Source of the DNA: Clostridiales bacterium | GTDB taxonomy: Bacteria; Bacillota; Clostridia; Oscillospirales; QAMX01 | Direction: 5' to 3' | DNA length: 19,984 nucleotides | NCBI GenBank assembly: GCA_016285815.1 | Contig: JAEERN010000098.1 | Coordinates: forward strand, 1-19,984 | Shown here: piece after piece, positions 6,751 through 15,820 of the stretch | How the letters are laid out: each line of letters starts with the position of its first letter | Position numbering within the stretch: the first letter of the stretch is position 1 | Position numbers and translations under genes: made by a program | The notes under the pieces: model-generated | What the model was told of the DNA's origin: nothing | Databases searched by the model: none | Seen by the model: only the letters and a program-made list of their open reading frames with translations

Positions 6751-7857
6751 ATGCTGAAATATATTATCAAGAGAATTATGCTGTCGGTGCTCATCCTCTT
6801 TGGAGTATCGGTTATCATCTACGTTCTGGTCCGGATCCAGCCGGGCGAGAACTTTGTCCGCACCAAGTATTCCACCCAGCTCGCCCAGGACAACACCGGC
6901 GAGATCCGGAAGACCGTCGAACGGCTGGAAAACGTCTACGGTCTCGACGTTTCGCCCATCAAGGGCTATTGGAAATGGCTGGGCAACGTTCTGCAGGGCG
7001 AGTGGGGCGACTCGTTCATCTTCTCGGAAAACAGCGGCAAGGTCCAGAAATACTACATCGTCGAAGACGACGCGGGCACCCACTACATCGAATACAAGGA
7101 CGAGTCCGAGATCCCCGCGGGGGCCCGGACCCAGGAGATCCCCATCGCCACCAGCAGCGTCATCTACGTCATCTACAGCAAATGCGGGATCTCGTTTGTC
7201 ATTTCTCTGATCGCCACGATCTTCGAATTCGTCATCGCGATCCCCTTGGGCATCTTCTCGGCCACCCACCAGTACGGCGTCATGGACTACACCGTCACGG
7301 TCTTGGCCATGATGGGCATCTCTCTGCCGACCTTCTTCCTCGGCGCGCTGATGCTCAAGGTCTTCTCCATCGATCTCGGGCTGTTCCCATACGCGGGTCT
7401 GGTGGACCCGAACTCCGGCCTGCCTCGGATCGTCGACAACGCCTATCACCTCGTGCTTCCGCTGACGACGCTGATCATCCTTTCCATCGGCGGCCTGATG
7501 CGGTATACCCGCACCAACATGCTGGAGGTCCTCAACGCAGACTATATCAGGACCGCCCGGGCCAAGGGCCTGAGCGAGCACTCCGTTATCTATAAACACG
7601 CGTTCCGCAATTCTCTGATCCCCATCGTCACCATGCTGGCCGGCATCCTGCCGGGCCTGTTCGGCGGCGCCATGATCACCGAGACGGTGTTCAGCATCGA
7701 CGGCATCGGCAAAGCGGCTTACCGCGCCGTGACCCAGGGCGACATCCCGTTCATCATGGCGTACAACATGTTCCTGAGCCTGCTGACCGTGATCGGCACG
7801 CTGCTTTCCGACCTGATGTATGCGGTGGTCGATCCGCGCGTCAAGATCGGCGACTGA
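6751..7857 (+). CDS. oppB: Peptide-type ABC importer permease, OppB/DppB family
   Basis: First transmembrane subunit of the importer. The start MLKYIIKRIMLSVLILFGVS is typical of the family (first helix at about residues 9-28). The conserved external stretch GYWKWLGNVLQGEWGDSF (about 72-89) precedes the second helix, and the EAA coupling loop ADYIRTARAKGLSEHSVIYK (263-282) contacts the ATPases. The C-terminus ends in YAVVDPRVKIGD, the usual ending. At 368 residues it exceeds the usual 310-340. The excess is at about residues 90-135 in the external loop, where relatives pass quickly to the second helix, and includes EDDAGTHYIEYKDE. The start lacks an adjacent ribosome site; see the displaced AAGGAGG and hairpin upstream. 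oppC follows after 14 bases. Confidence 0.94.
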   Translation: MLKYIIKRIMLSVLILFGVSVIIYVLVRIQPGENFVRTKYSTQLAQDNTGEIRKTVERLENVYGLDVSPIKGYWKWLGNVLQGEWGDSFIFSENSGKVQKYYIVEDDAGTHYIEYKDESEIPAGARTQEIPIATSSVIYVIYSKCGISFVISLIATIFEFVIAIPLGIFSATHQYGVMDYTVTVLAMMGISLPTFFLGALMLKVFSIDLGLFPYAGLVDPNSGLPRIVDNAYHLVLPLTTLIILSIGGLMRYTRTNMLEVLNADYIRTARAKGLSEHSVIYKHAFRNSLIPIVTMLAGILPGLFGGAMITETVFSIDGIGKAAYRAVTQGDIPFIMAYNMFLSLLTVIGTLLSDLMYAVVDPRVKIGD

Positions 7858-7871
7858 AGGGAGGACGGCAA

Positions 7872-8945
7872 ATGGAAGAGAACAAAAAATCGCTGAACGA
7901 GACGGAAGAGCTCGAAGAAGCCGTCGAAGAAGAAAGCCTGGCGGACCGCGTCAAGATCATGAGCCCCGGAAAGCTGGTGCTGAAGCGCTTTTTCCGCAGC
8001 AAGCTCTCTATGGTCGGTCTGGTCATGATCATCGGCCTGTTCATTTTCTCCTTTCTCGGGCCCTTCCTGTCGCCCTACGGCGAGACGGTCAAGACCGGCG
8101 CCGCCAAGTGGGTGACCTCGAAGATCGCCCACGACATGGTGACCACGGATACCGACGAAAACGGCGATTACATCACCTATCACTTCATCGAGATCTCGGA
8201 CCCCTATGAGGTCACGGCCAAGACGCCGCCCACGTGGAAGAATCCGCTGGGCACCGACCAGTACGGCTATGACGTGCTGACGCGTCTGATGTACGGCGGC
8301 CGCGTTTCGCTTTCGCTGGGCTTCATCGTCGTGTTCGCCGAGCTGTTCCTCGGTACCGTCATCGGCGCCATCTCCGGTTATTTCGGCAAGTGGGTCGACC
8401 AGGTCATCATGAGGATCGTCGACATCTTCAACTGCCTGCCCGGCCTGCCGATCCTGCTGCTGGCGGCGGCCCTGCTGGACGGCTGGGGCGTCAAGCCGAA
8501 CCAGAAGATCTACTGGCTGATGCTGATCCTGACGGTGTTCGGCTGGTCGGGATACGCGCGGCTGGTGCGCGGCCAGATCCTGTCTCTGCGCGAGCAGGAG
8601 TTCATGGTCGCCGCCGAGGCCACCGGCCTTTCGATCCCGCACAAGATCTTCAAGCACCTGATCCCCAACGTCATGCCTCAGCTGATCGTGCAGGCGACGC
8701 TGGGTCTGGGCGGCGTCATCCTGTATGAGGCGACGCTGTCCTATCTGGGCCTCGGCATCCCGTTCCCGTACGCCGCCTGGGGCACCATGATCAACGCCAC
8801 GTCCGGCGCTTCGGGGCGCGATATCCTGCAGAACTATCCGAACCTTTGGGTCCCGGCCGGCGTGCTGATCGTCATGGCGGTGCTGGGCTTCAACTTCATC
8901 GGGGACGGCCTGCGCGACGCGTTCGACCCGAAGATGAGACGATAA
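7872..8945 (+). CDS. oppC: Peptide-type ABC importer permease, OppC/DppC family
   Basis: Second transmembrane subunit. An acidic cytosolic N-terminus (ETEELEEAVEEE, about residues 10-21) leads to FFRSKLSMVGLVMIIGLFIFSFLGPFLSPYG, the typical first helix. The hallmark NPLGTDQYGYDVLTRLMYGGRVSL lies at 124-147, the EAA loop FMVAAEATGLSIPHKIFKH at 244-262, and the terminal motif GDGLRDAFDPKMRR is standard. Between the first helix and LGTDQ there are about 55 residues where relatives have about 25; the extra part contains TDENGDYITYHFIE. This parallels the enlarged external loop of oppB. ATG 7872 is preceded by GGGAGG, and oppD follows after 18 bases. Confidence 0.94.
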   Translation: MEENKKSLNETEELEEAVEEESLADRVKIMSPGKLVLKRFFRSKLSMVGLVMIIGLFIFSFLGPFLSPYGETVKTGAAKWVTSKIAHDMVTTDTDENGDYITYHFIEISDPYEVTAKTPPTWKNPLGTDQYGYDVLTRLMYGGRVSLSLGFIVVFAELFLGTVIGAISGYFGKWVDQVIMRIVDIFNCLPGLPILLLAAALLDGWGVKPNQKIYWLMLILTVFGWSGYARLVRGQILSLREQEFMVAAEATGLSIPHKIFKHLIPNVMPQLIVQATLGLGGVILYEATLSYLGLGIPFPYAAWGTMINATSGASGRDILQNYPNLWVPAGVLIVMAVLGFNFIGDGLRDAFDPKMRR

Positions 8946-8963
8946 CGAGAGGGGGATTGCTGC

Positions 8964-10135
8964 ATGGCTGACACTGCGAAAAAGAAAAAAGATCCCCACT
9001 ACATGTCAGAGCGTGAGATCCGGCGGATCGCAAAGGAGAACCGAAAGATCACCCGCGCCTTTGAAAAGAAAAAAGCGCGGAAGAACGTGCCGGAGTCCGA
9101 GTATCTGACGCAGATGAAGGACGACAACAACATCGTCGAGTTCGACGATCTGCACACCTATTTCTACACCGACGTGGGCACGGTCAAGGCCGTGGACGGC
9201 GTCACCTTTTCCATCCCGCAGGGGAGCGTGGTCGGCGTGGTGGGCGAGTCCGGCTGCGGCAAGTCGGTCACCAGCCTTTCGCTGATGCAGCTGGTCCAGG
9301 GGCCTTCGGGCCAGGTGGCCAGCGGTGCCATCCGCTTCAAGGCGTCCGACGGCAAGGTCTATGACATCGCCCAGATGCCCACCAGCGAGATGAACAAGAT
9401 TCGGGGCAAAGAGATGGCCATGATCTTCCAGGAGCCCATGACCAGCCTGAACCCGGTCTTCAAGATCGGCCAGCAGCTGGACGAGGTGGTCCTGCTGCAC
9501 GAGCCGGAGGCCACCGCCGAGATGGCCAAGGAGCGTTCCATCGAGATGCTGAGTCTGGTGGGGATCTCGGATCCCAACCGGATCTACGGTCAGTTCCCGC
9601 ACGAGCTCTCCGGCGGTATGCGCCAGAGGGTCATGATCGCCATGGCGCTGGTCTGCAACCCGCGGCTGATCATCGCGGACGAGCCCACCACGGCTCTGGA
9701 CGTGACGATCCAGGCCCAGATCCTGGACCTGCTGCGCGACATCAAGACCAAGATCAACGGCAGCATCATGCTGATCACCCACGATCTGGGCGTCATTGCC
9801 GAGATGGCGGACTATATCGTCGTCATGTACGCCGGGCGGATCATCGAGGCCGGAACGGCCAACGAGATCTTCAAGCAGCCGATGCACCCCTACAACATCG
9901 GCCTGCAGAAGTCCAAGCCCATCGTCAACCAGAAGGTGGATCGGCTGTACAGCATCCCGGGCTCTGTGCCGAACCCCGTCGACATGCCGAACTACTGTTA
10001 TTTCCGCGACCGGTGTGACCGCCGGTGCGAGCTGTGCGACGGAGAGTATCCCCGGATGAAGCAGGTCTCGCCGACGCACCGCGTCGCCTGTCACCTTTAC
10101 AACGATATCGCCGTGACCAAGGGAGGGGAAGAATA

Positions 10136-10136
<1 letters not shown>
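8964..10136 (+). CDS. oppD: Peptide-type ABC importer ATPase, OppD/DppD family
   Basis: ATP-hydrolysing subunit (390 residues). Walker A GESGCGKS is at 94-101, the Q-loop glutamine at 156, signature LSGGMRQR at 215-222, Walker B LIIADE at 235-240 and the H-loop histidine at 273. All catalytic motifs are intact. The C-terminal oligopeptide-transporter domain carries a cysteine cluster (C345, C351, C355, C358, with C376 in ACHLY). Similar clusters in this family have been reported to bind an iron-sulfur cluster; that is not testable from sequence. A 55-residue, lysine-rich, helix-forming N-terminal extension precedes the ATPase domain; usual family members start within about 10 residues of it. 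The stop codon overlaps the next start by one base (TAATG). Confidence 0.95.
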
Positions 10137-11275
<1,139 letters not shown>

Positions 11276-11279
11276 GCTT

Positions 11280-11546
11280 ATGGCCGACAAAAGAAGAAAA
11301 CAGGAAGAAGAGCTGGACGACCGCACCGTCGCCGACATGAACGTCGAGGGGATGCCGTGGTACCGCGACGCCGAGACGAAAAAGCGGGACAAAGAGCGGG
11401 CCGAGCTCAAGGTCACCCAGTCAGAGCGGCGCGCTATGATGAAAGGCGCTTTCGCCGCCATGCTTCCGGCCTTTTTCATCGGTCTTGGGATCTTTTGTCT
11501 GGCTTTTGCGCTGATCATGCTCTATTTCCGCTTTGTCATCGGATAA
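11280..11546 (+). CDS. Small membrane protein at the end of the importer operon, unknown function
   Basis: An 88-residue protein starting four bases after oppF. Residues 1-54 are highly charged (KRRKQEEELDDR start, then KKRDKERAELK) and include the less polar patch VADMNVEGMPWYRD (residues 17-30), which looks like a short linear motif. Residues about 57-84 are one long hydrophobic segment, and the protein ends FRFVIG. This predicts a tail-anchored protein with a cytosolic N-terminus. The ribosome site is weak (GGTGAG), suggesting coupling to oppF. It is the last gene before an intrinsic terminator. I cannot name a family; involvement in assembly or regulation of the importer is only suggested by position. 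Confidence 0.82.
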   Translation: MADKRRKQEEELDDRTVADMNVEGMPWYRDAETKKRDKERAELKVTQSERRAMMKGAFAAMLPAFFIGLGIFCLAFALIMLYFRFVIG

Positions 11547-11703
11547 AAGCATAGAAAAAGGAAGCGGTGTTGCCGGCCGAGCGCGGGGATGCCGCTTCCG
11601 TTTTTTTGCCCTTGTGCGGCAGAGCGCGCGGCGCCCTTGCCGGCGGGGCCCCGAAAGGCCTCCGGCGGATCCGCGCCGGAGAAGGACCGTAAGGAGGAGA
11701 AGA
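11547..11703 (+). other. Gap between the importer operon and the peptidase gene
   Basis: These 157 bases hold the importer terminator (11555-11607) and a short hairpin TCCGGC (11661-11666) / GCCGGA (11675-11680) directly before the peptidase ribosome site. No recognisable -35/-10 pair is seen in the remaining about 95 bases, so the peptidase gene may rely partly on read-through. Confidence 0.6.
11555..11607 (+). terminator. Intrinsic terminator of the importer operon
   Basis: GGAAGCGG (11560-11567) pairs with CCGCTTCC (11592-11599), followed by G and seven T (11601-11607). Five A precede the left arm and could extend the stem. The 24-base loop is GC-rich and may fold further. It lies 9 bases after the stop codon of the small membrane protein gene. 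Confidence 0.88.
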
Positions 11704-13407
11704 ATGAAATTTTCCGAAATGCCCTATACCAGACCGGACTGCGAGAGCATCAAGCGCCGGCTGGCCGAACAGACCGAGGCGATGAAGACCGCCGCCGACT
11801 TCGAAGAGGCGGACGCGCTCTTCCGCGCCGCGGACGACGAGGCGCGCGAGCTTGACACCATGCGCGAGCTGGCGCACATCCGCCACGACATCGACACGCG
11901 GGACGAGTTCTACGACAAAGAGGTCGAGTATCTGGACGCGGCCCTGCCGGAGGTCGAGGAGTACAGCCAGAACTGGACGCAGGCCGTGCTGGACAGCCCG
12001 TTCCGCCCGCAGCTCGAGGAAAAATACGGCCGGATCTGGTTTCTGAACGCCGAGATCGCCACCCGGACCTTTTCCCCGGCGATCATTCCGGAGCTTCAGC
12101 GGGAAAACGCGCTGACCACCGAGTACGCCAAGCTGCTGGCCTCGGCGCAGATCCCCTTCGAGGACAAGGTCTATACCCTGTCCCAGCTGACGCCGCTCAA
12201 GCAGGACCCGGACGACGCGCGCCGTCTGGCCGCCTGGCAGGCGGAGGGGCGCTTTTACAACGGGAACGGGCAGCGTCTGGACGAGATCTACGACGAGCTG
12301 GTGCGTCTGCGGGACGAAATGGGCCGCAAGCTGGGCTATGACGGCTATACTCAACTGGGCTATTGGCGCATGGCGCGCAACTGTTACGACAAGGACGACG
12401 TCGAGGCGTTCCGCGCCGCGGTGCGGAAGTACCTCGTCCCCGTGGCGGACAAGATCTATCGCCTGCAGGCAAAGCGGCTGGGGAAGGAGTACCCCATGTC
12501 CTTTGCCGACAACGCCCTGTCGTTCCGCTCGGGCAACCCGCGCCCGTCGGGCACGGCGGAGGACGTTCTGGCCGCGGCCCGGCGTTTTTACCACGAGCTG
12601 AGCCCGGAGACCGCCGCGTTCATCGACGTGATGTTCGACAACGAGCTGTTCGACGTGCTGTCCAGGACGGGAAAGAGCGGCGGCGGCTATATGACGGTGA
12701 TCCCGAAGTACCGCTGTCCCTTCATCTTCGCCAACTTCAACGGCACGGCGGGGGACGTGGAGGTCATGACCCACGAGGCCGGGCACGCCTTTGCCGCCTA
12801 TACCGCGCGGGACGCGGTGCCTGCGGATCTGGTCTGGCCCACCATGGAAGCCTGCGAGGTGCATTCCATGTCCATGGAGTTCTTCTCCTGGCCGTGGGCC
12901 GGGTCCTTCTTCGGCGGCGACGCGAAAAAGTTCTATTTCACGCATCTGGCTTCGGCGCTGACGTTCATCCCGTACGGCACCATGGTCGACCACTTCCAGC
13001 ATCTGGTCTACGAAAAGCCGGAGATGACCCCGGCCCGGCGGCACGAGGTCTGGCGGCGTCTGCTGGGCGAGTACATGCCTTGGGTCCGGCTGGACGGGGA
13101 GATCCCGTTCTACGGCGAGGGAAAGGGCTGGCAGCGGCAGAGCCACATCTATGAAGCGCCGTTCTACTACATCGACTATTGTCTGGCCCAGACCATGGCG
13201 CTGCAGTTCTGGGCCATGATCCAGGAGGACTGCGCCCATGCCTGGAGCGTCTATATGAAGTACACCGCGCCGGGCGGGCGGATGACCTTCCGCGAGCTGA
13301 TCGACGAGGCCGGGCTGGCCAGCCCCTTTGGCGACGAGGGACTGCGGAGCGTCTGCGCCAGGGCGGAAGCGTGGCTGGACGCCTACGATCTGACCGGGGT
13401 GGAGTGA
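11704..13407 (+). CDS. pepF: M3-family oligoendopeptidase (PepF-like)
   Basis: Cytosolic zinc metallopeptidase that cuts short peptides. The 567-residue protein has the M3 zinc motif MTHEAGHAF (H357, E358, H361) with the third ligand E385 in EACEVHSMSMEF, the usual spacing. Downstream come the family segments PYGTMVDHFQHLVY (423-436) and HIYEAPFYYIDYCLAQTMALQ (481-501). No signal peptide is present. ATG 11704 is preceded by AAGGAGG (11691-11697) six bases away; a longer in-frame reading from 11533 would run through the importer terminator and is rejected. Family length is usually 560-600, so the protein is complete. Following a peptide importer, it probably degrades the imported peptides; this is inference from adjacency. 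It may be transcribed by read-through, since no promoter is evident. Confidence 0.94.
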   Translation: MKFSEMPYTRPDCESIKRRLAEQTEAMKTAADFEEADALFRAADDEARELDTMRELAHIRHDIDTRDEFYDKEVEYLDAALPEVEEYSQNWTQAVLDSPFRPQLEEKYGRIWFLNAEIATRTFSPAIIPELQRENALTTEYAKLLASAQIPFEDKVYTLSQLTPLKQDPDDARRLAAWQAEGRFYNGNGQRLDEIYDELVRLRDEMGRKLGYDGYTQLGYWRMARNCYDKDDVEAFRAAVRKYLVPVADKIYRLQAKRLGKEYPMSFADNALSFRSGNPRPSGTAEDVLAAARRFYHELSPETAAFIDVMFDNELFDVLSRTGKSGGGYMTVIPKYRCPFIFANFNGTAGDVEVMTHEAGHAFAAYTARDAVPADLVWPTMEACEVHSMSMEFFSWPWAGSFFGGDAKKFYFTHLASALTFIPYGTMVDHFQHLVYEKPEMTPARRHEVWRRLLGEYMPWVRLDGEIPFYGEGKGWQRQSHIYEAPFYYIDYCLAQTMALQFWAMIQEDCAHAWSVYMKYTAPGGRMTFRELIDEAGLASPFGDEGLRSVCARAEAWLDAYDLTGVE

Positions 13408-13422
13408 GCTCTGAAATCGCGG

Positions 13423-13468
13423 CGAACAAGAGGGGGACCGGGCGACCGCCCGGTCCCCCTCTTGTTCG
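13423..13468 (+). terminator. Perfect 21-bp hairpin after pepF
   Basis: Arms 13423-13443 and 13448-13468 are exact reverse complements with a four-base loop (GACC). The right arm ends CTTGTTCG and is followed by GCTGAG, so there is no strong T run, but the stem is exceptionally long. Because the repeat is symmetrical it would fold on either strand. Confidence 0.75.
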
Positions 13469-13507
13469 GCTGAGCGGAGGGCCACGGGAAGAGACGGGCA
13501 GACCGCG

Positions 13508-13543
13508 CCTTCTGCGCCCTGAGAAGGGCGCAGAAGGGCTTTT
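13508..13543 (+). terminator. Second hairpin with short T run after pepF
   Basis: CCTTCTGCGCCCT (13508-13520) and AGGGCGCAGAAGG (13525-13537) form a perfect 13-bp stem with tetraloop GAGA, followed by GC and TTTT (13540-13543). It resembles a backup terminator for pepF, about 100 bases after its stop. Confidence 0.6.
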
Positions 13544-13546
13544 GCG

Positions 13547-13667
13547 GCGCGCCGGGAGAGGCGGCGCGCGCAGAGCGACGGGATTGCGGGCCTTCCCGGC
13601 GTTCCGGCCGGGAAGGCGCGGTCCGGGCCCCGCCTTTCCGGCGCACAGCGGGAGCCGCGCGCCGGAA
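13547..13667. repeat. Three closely spaced inverted repeats
   Basis: GCGCGCCG (13547-13554)/CGGCGCGC (13562-13569), GCCTTCCCGGC (13590-13600)/GCCGGGAAGGC (13607-13617), and TTCCGGCGC (13636-13644)/GCGCCGGAA (13659-13667). All stems are perfect, 8, 11 and 9 bp. Neither strand gives a T run after them. They are either a structured RNA, a mobile REP-like cluster, or a by-product of GC-rich spacer sequence. Confidence 0.5.
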
Positions 13668-13687
13668 GAGAAGCAGACTTGCGCACG

Positions 13688-13724
13688 AAAAAACGCCGCG
13701 GCCGGTTCGGTCCGGCCGCGGCGT
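13688..13724 (-). terminator. Intrinsic terminator of uraA
   Basis: On the minus strand a perfect 13-bp stem (13693-13705 with 13712-13724, six-base loop) is followed by a T run, seen on the plus strand as six A at 13688-13693. It lies about 40 bases after the uraA stop. Confidence 0.9.
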
Positions 13725-13765
13725 CTGAAGCGAAGGGGACAGGGGGCGGAGGACGCGAAGCGCGA

Positions 13766-15193
13766 TCAGGCTTCGCGGTCGTCGCCCTTCTTGCGCAGGA
13801 TGATGTTGATGACGATGCCGAGGATCAGCGCGCAGGCGACGTTGGTGATGGTGATGCTTCCGAAGCTCAGGGTCAGGCCGCCGATGCCGGCGATGAGGAT
13901 GACCGAGGCGACGAACAGGTTCTTGTTGTTTTCCAGATTGACCTTCTGCAGCATCTTCAGACCGGAGACCGCGATGAAGCCGTAGAGCGTCATGCAGACG
14001 CCGCCCATCACGCAGGCCGGGATCGAGTCAAGGAAGGCCACGAAGGGGGAGACGAAGGCCACCAGGATGGCCAGGATCGCCGCGGTGAAGATGGTGGAGA
14101 CCGAGGCGTTGCGGCTGATGGCCACACAGCCGATAGACTCGCCGTAGGTGGTGTTGGGGCAGCCGCCGAAGATGGCGCCGGCGAAGGAGCCGATGCCGTC
14201 GCCCAGCAGGGTGCGGTGCAGGCCGGGCTGCACCAGCAGGTCGCGCTCGATGATGGAGGAAAGGTTCTTGTGGTCGGCCAGATGCTCGGCGAAGACCACG
14301 AAGGCGACCGGGATATAGGCCACGGCCACGGTGGCGATGTAGCCGGGCGTCACTTCACCGAAGCCCTTGACGGCGGTGAGGAAGGTGTAGTCCGGCAGCG
14401 CGAGGAACGAGGTGAAGCGGACGCCGTCGGCAAACAGCGCCTTGAAGGGGGAGAAATCGATGATCTGAAGGGCCGGGAGATCCGCGGCGTTGCCGATCAG
14501 CGTGAAGCAGAGGGCCGCCGCATAGCCGGCCAGGATGCCCAGGATGAAGGGGATCAGGCGGGGAGTCTTCTTGCCGAAGGTGGAGCAGAGGATGACGACG
14601 AACAGCGTGACCAGCGCGCAGACCAGCGCGATGTAGGGAGAGGCGACCGGCGCCGTCGACTGGTTTTCCACGATGGTGGGAACGTTGTCGACGATCTCCA
14701 CCGCGTATTCGGTGACCGCCTTGGTGACGTCGCCCTTGAGCATGTCGCCCACGGCGTTGCCGGCCAGGCCCAGGCCGATGATGGCGACCGTCGGTCCGAT
14801 GACGACGGCGGGCATCAGTTTGTTGATCCACTTGACGCCGACGAGCTTGACGACCAGCGCGATGACCACATAGACCAGCCCGGCGAAGCAGGCGCCGAGG
14901 ATCAGGCCCAGGAAGCCCAGCGCCATGGAGGCGGCGCCGGCAAAGGCGGCGAACATGGACGGGATGAACGCGAAGGACGAACCGAGGAAGACTGGGCTCT
15001 TGAACTTGGTGAACAGCAGATAGACGATGGTGCCGATGCCGGCGCCGAAGAGCGCGGCCGAGGCGGTGAGCCCGTTGCCGACGATGGCGGGAACGGCGAT
15101 GGTGGCCGCCATGATGGCAAGCAGCTGCTGGAAGGCGAAGACCAGCGTTTGACCGAAACGCGGTCTGTCTTCGACGTTGTAGATCAGTTTCAT
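13766..15193 (-). CDS. uraA: Uracil permease (nucleobase:cation symporter-2 family)
   Basis: Inner-membrane uracil:proton symporter, 475 residues with about 14 hydrophobic segments. The family motifs are VVFAEHLADH (E303) and GGCPNTTYGESIG (E352). In E. coli UraA the two substrate- and proton-binding glutamates (E241, E290) are 49 residues apart in the same motifs, exactly as here. The second motif usually reads GGVPNTTYGENIG or similar; here a cysteine (C345) and serine (S353) vary. ATG 15193 has a GGAGGAG site upstream. The gene follows pyrR by about 58 bases and shares its attenuated leader, which supports uracil over xanthine as substrate. A 7-bp hairpin (15240-15246/15255-15261) spans the pyrR stop codon. 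Confidence 0.93.
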   Translation of the reverse strand: MKLIYNVEDRPRFGQTLVFAFQQLLAIMAATIAVPAIVGNGLTASAALFGAGIGTIVYLLFTKFKSPVFLGSSFAFIPSMFAAFAGAASMALGFLGLILGACFAGLVYVVIALVVKLVGVKWINKLMPAVVIGPTVAIIGLGLAGNAVGDMLKGDVTKAVTEYAVEIVDNVPTIVENQSTAPVASPYIALVCALVTLFVVILCSTFGKKTPRLIPFILGILAGYAAALCFTLIGNAADLPALQIIDFSPFKALFADGVRFTSFLALPDYTFLTAVKGFGEVTPGYIATVAVAYIPVAFVVFAEHLADHKNLSSIIERDLLVQPGLHRTLLGDGIGSFAGAIFGGCPNTTYGESIGCVAISRNASVSTIFTAAILAILVAFVSPFVAFLDSIPACVMGGVCMTLYGFIAVSGLKMLQKVNLENNKNLFVASVILIAGIGGLTLSFGSITITNVACALILGIVINIILRKKGDDREA

Positions 15194-15251
15194 GGTTTCT
15201 CCTCCGTGATTCTCTGTTGTGAGAATGTATTTATCAGCGCCGGGCGGTGGG

Positions 15252-15803
15252 TCACGCCCGGTTTTGATCGACGCTGTGCAGTTCGACGGCGCTTTCCCCG
15301 TCGAATTCCGGGACCTTGACCCGGATCAGCTCGGTGTGGCTGGTGGGAACGTTTTTCCCGACGTAATCCGCGCGGAAGGGGAGCTGACGGTGGCCCCGGT
15401 CCACCAGAACGGCCAGCTGGATGCTGGCCGGGCGGCCCAGCGAGAAGATTGCGTCGATGGCGGCGCGGACGGTGCGCCCGGTGTAGATCACGTCGTCCAC
15501 CAGAATGATGGTCTTGCCGGTGACGTCGAAGGGGACGGCGGCGGCGTTGATGCGCGCGTTCTGATCGACGGCGGTCAGATCGTCGCGGTAAAGCGTGATG
15601 TCCAGATCGCCCACAGGGACGGACGCGTCCTCGATGGCGGCGATGTTCTGCGAGATGATCCGGGCCAGCGGGACGCCGCGGCGGCGGATCCCCACCAGCG
15701 CCAATCCCTCGGTGCCGCGGTTGTGCTCGACGATCTCGTGGGCGATGCGGATCAGCGCGCGCTTGACGGCGGCCTCGTCCATGAGACGGGATTTGAAGGC
15801 CAC
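15252..15803 (-). CDS. pyrR: Bifunctional pyr operon regulator / uracil phosphoribosyltransferase PyrR
   Basis: RNA-binding attenuator protein that responds to UMP and has weak uracil phosphoribosyltransferase activity. The 183-residue protein carries DLDITLYRDDL (67-77), the PRPP loop TIILVDDVIYTGRT (98-111), VLVDRGHRQLPFRADYVGKNVPTS (132-155), and VDQN near the end, all diagnostic. I choose GTG 15801-15803 because AGGAGG (15812-15817 on the plus strand as CCTCCT) sits eight bases before it and the length matches known PyrR (about 180 residues). A longer reading from TTG 15822-15824 would start inside the leader terminator and is rejected. It is the first gene of pyrR-uraA and presumably regulates its own transcript. 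Confidence 0.95.
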   Translation of the reverse strand: MAFKSRLMDEAAVKRALIRIAHEIVEHNRGTEGLALVGIRRRGVPLARIISQNIAAIEDASVPVGDLDITLYRDDLTAVDQNARINAAAVPFDVTGKTIILVDDVIYTGRTVRAAIDAIFSLGRPASIQLAVLVDRGHRQLPFRADYVGKNVPTSHTELIRVKVPEFDGESAVELHSVDQNRA

Positions 15804-15820
15804 GGCGGACACCTCCTGAC

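Larger units (their letters stand above)
13408..13765. other. Convergent non-coding region rich in hairpins
   Basis: About 358 bases between pepF and uraA. It contains six inverted repeats in a row: 13423-13468, 13508-13537, 13547-13569, 13590-13617, 13636-13667 and 13693-13724. The first and last are the terminators of the flanking genes. The four between have stems of 8-13 bp and short loops. Open readings through this region have no family features and poor composition, so I call no gene. Confidence 0.7.

Noticed and set aside
11533..11703. N-terminal extension of pepF to the upstream in-frame start
   Set aside because: It would be encoded across the importer terminator. The start at 11704 has a strong AAGGAGG and matches the family N-terminus.
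15195..15230. Second PyrR-binding element between pyrR and uraA (CAACAGAGAATCA on the minus strand)
   Set aside because: It shares only the CAGAGA core. The flanking bases do not pair as in real PyrR sites, and no terminator follows.
13679..15319. A 546-residue plus-strand open reading opposite uraA
   Set aside because: Antisense shadow of uraA. It is rich in D, G, E and R with no hydrophobic core or motifs, and it starts inside the uraA terminator.
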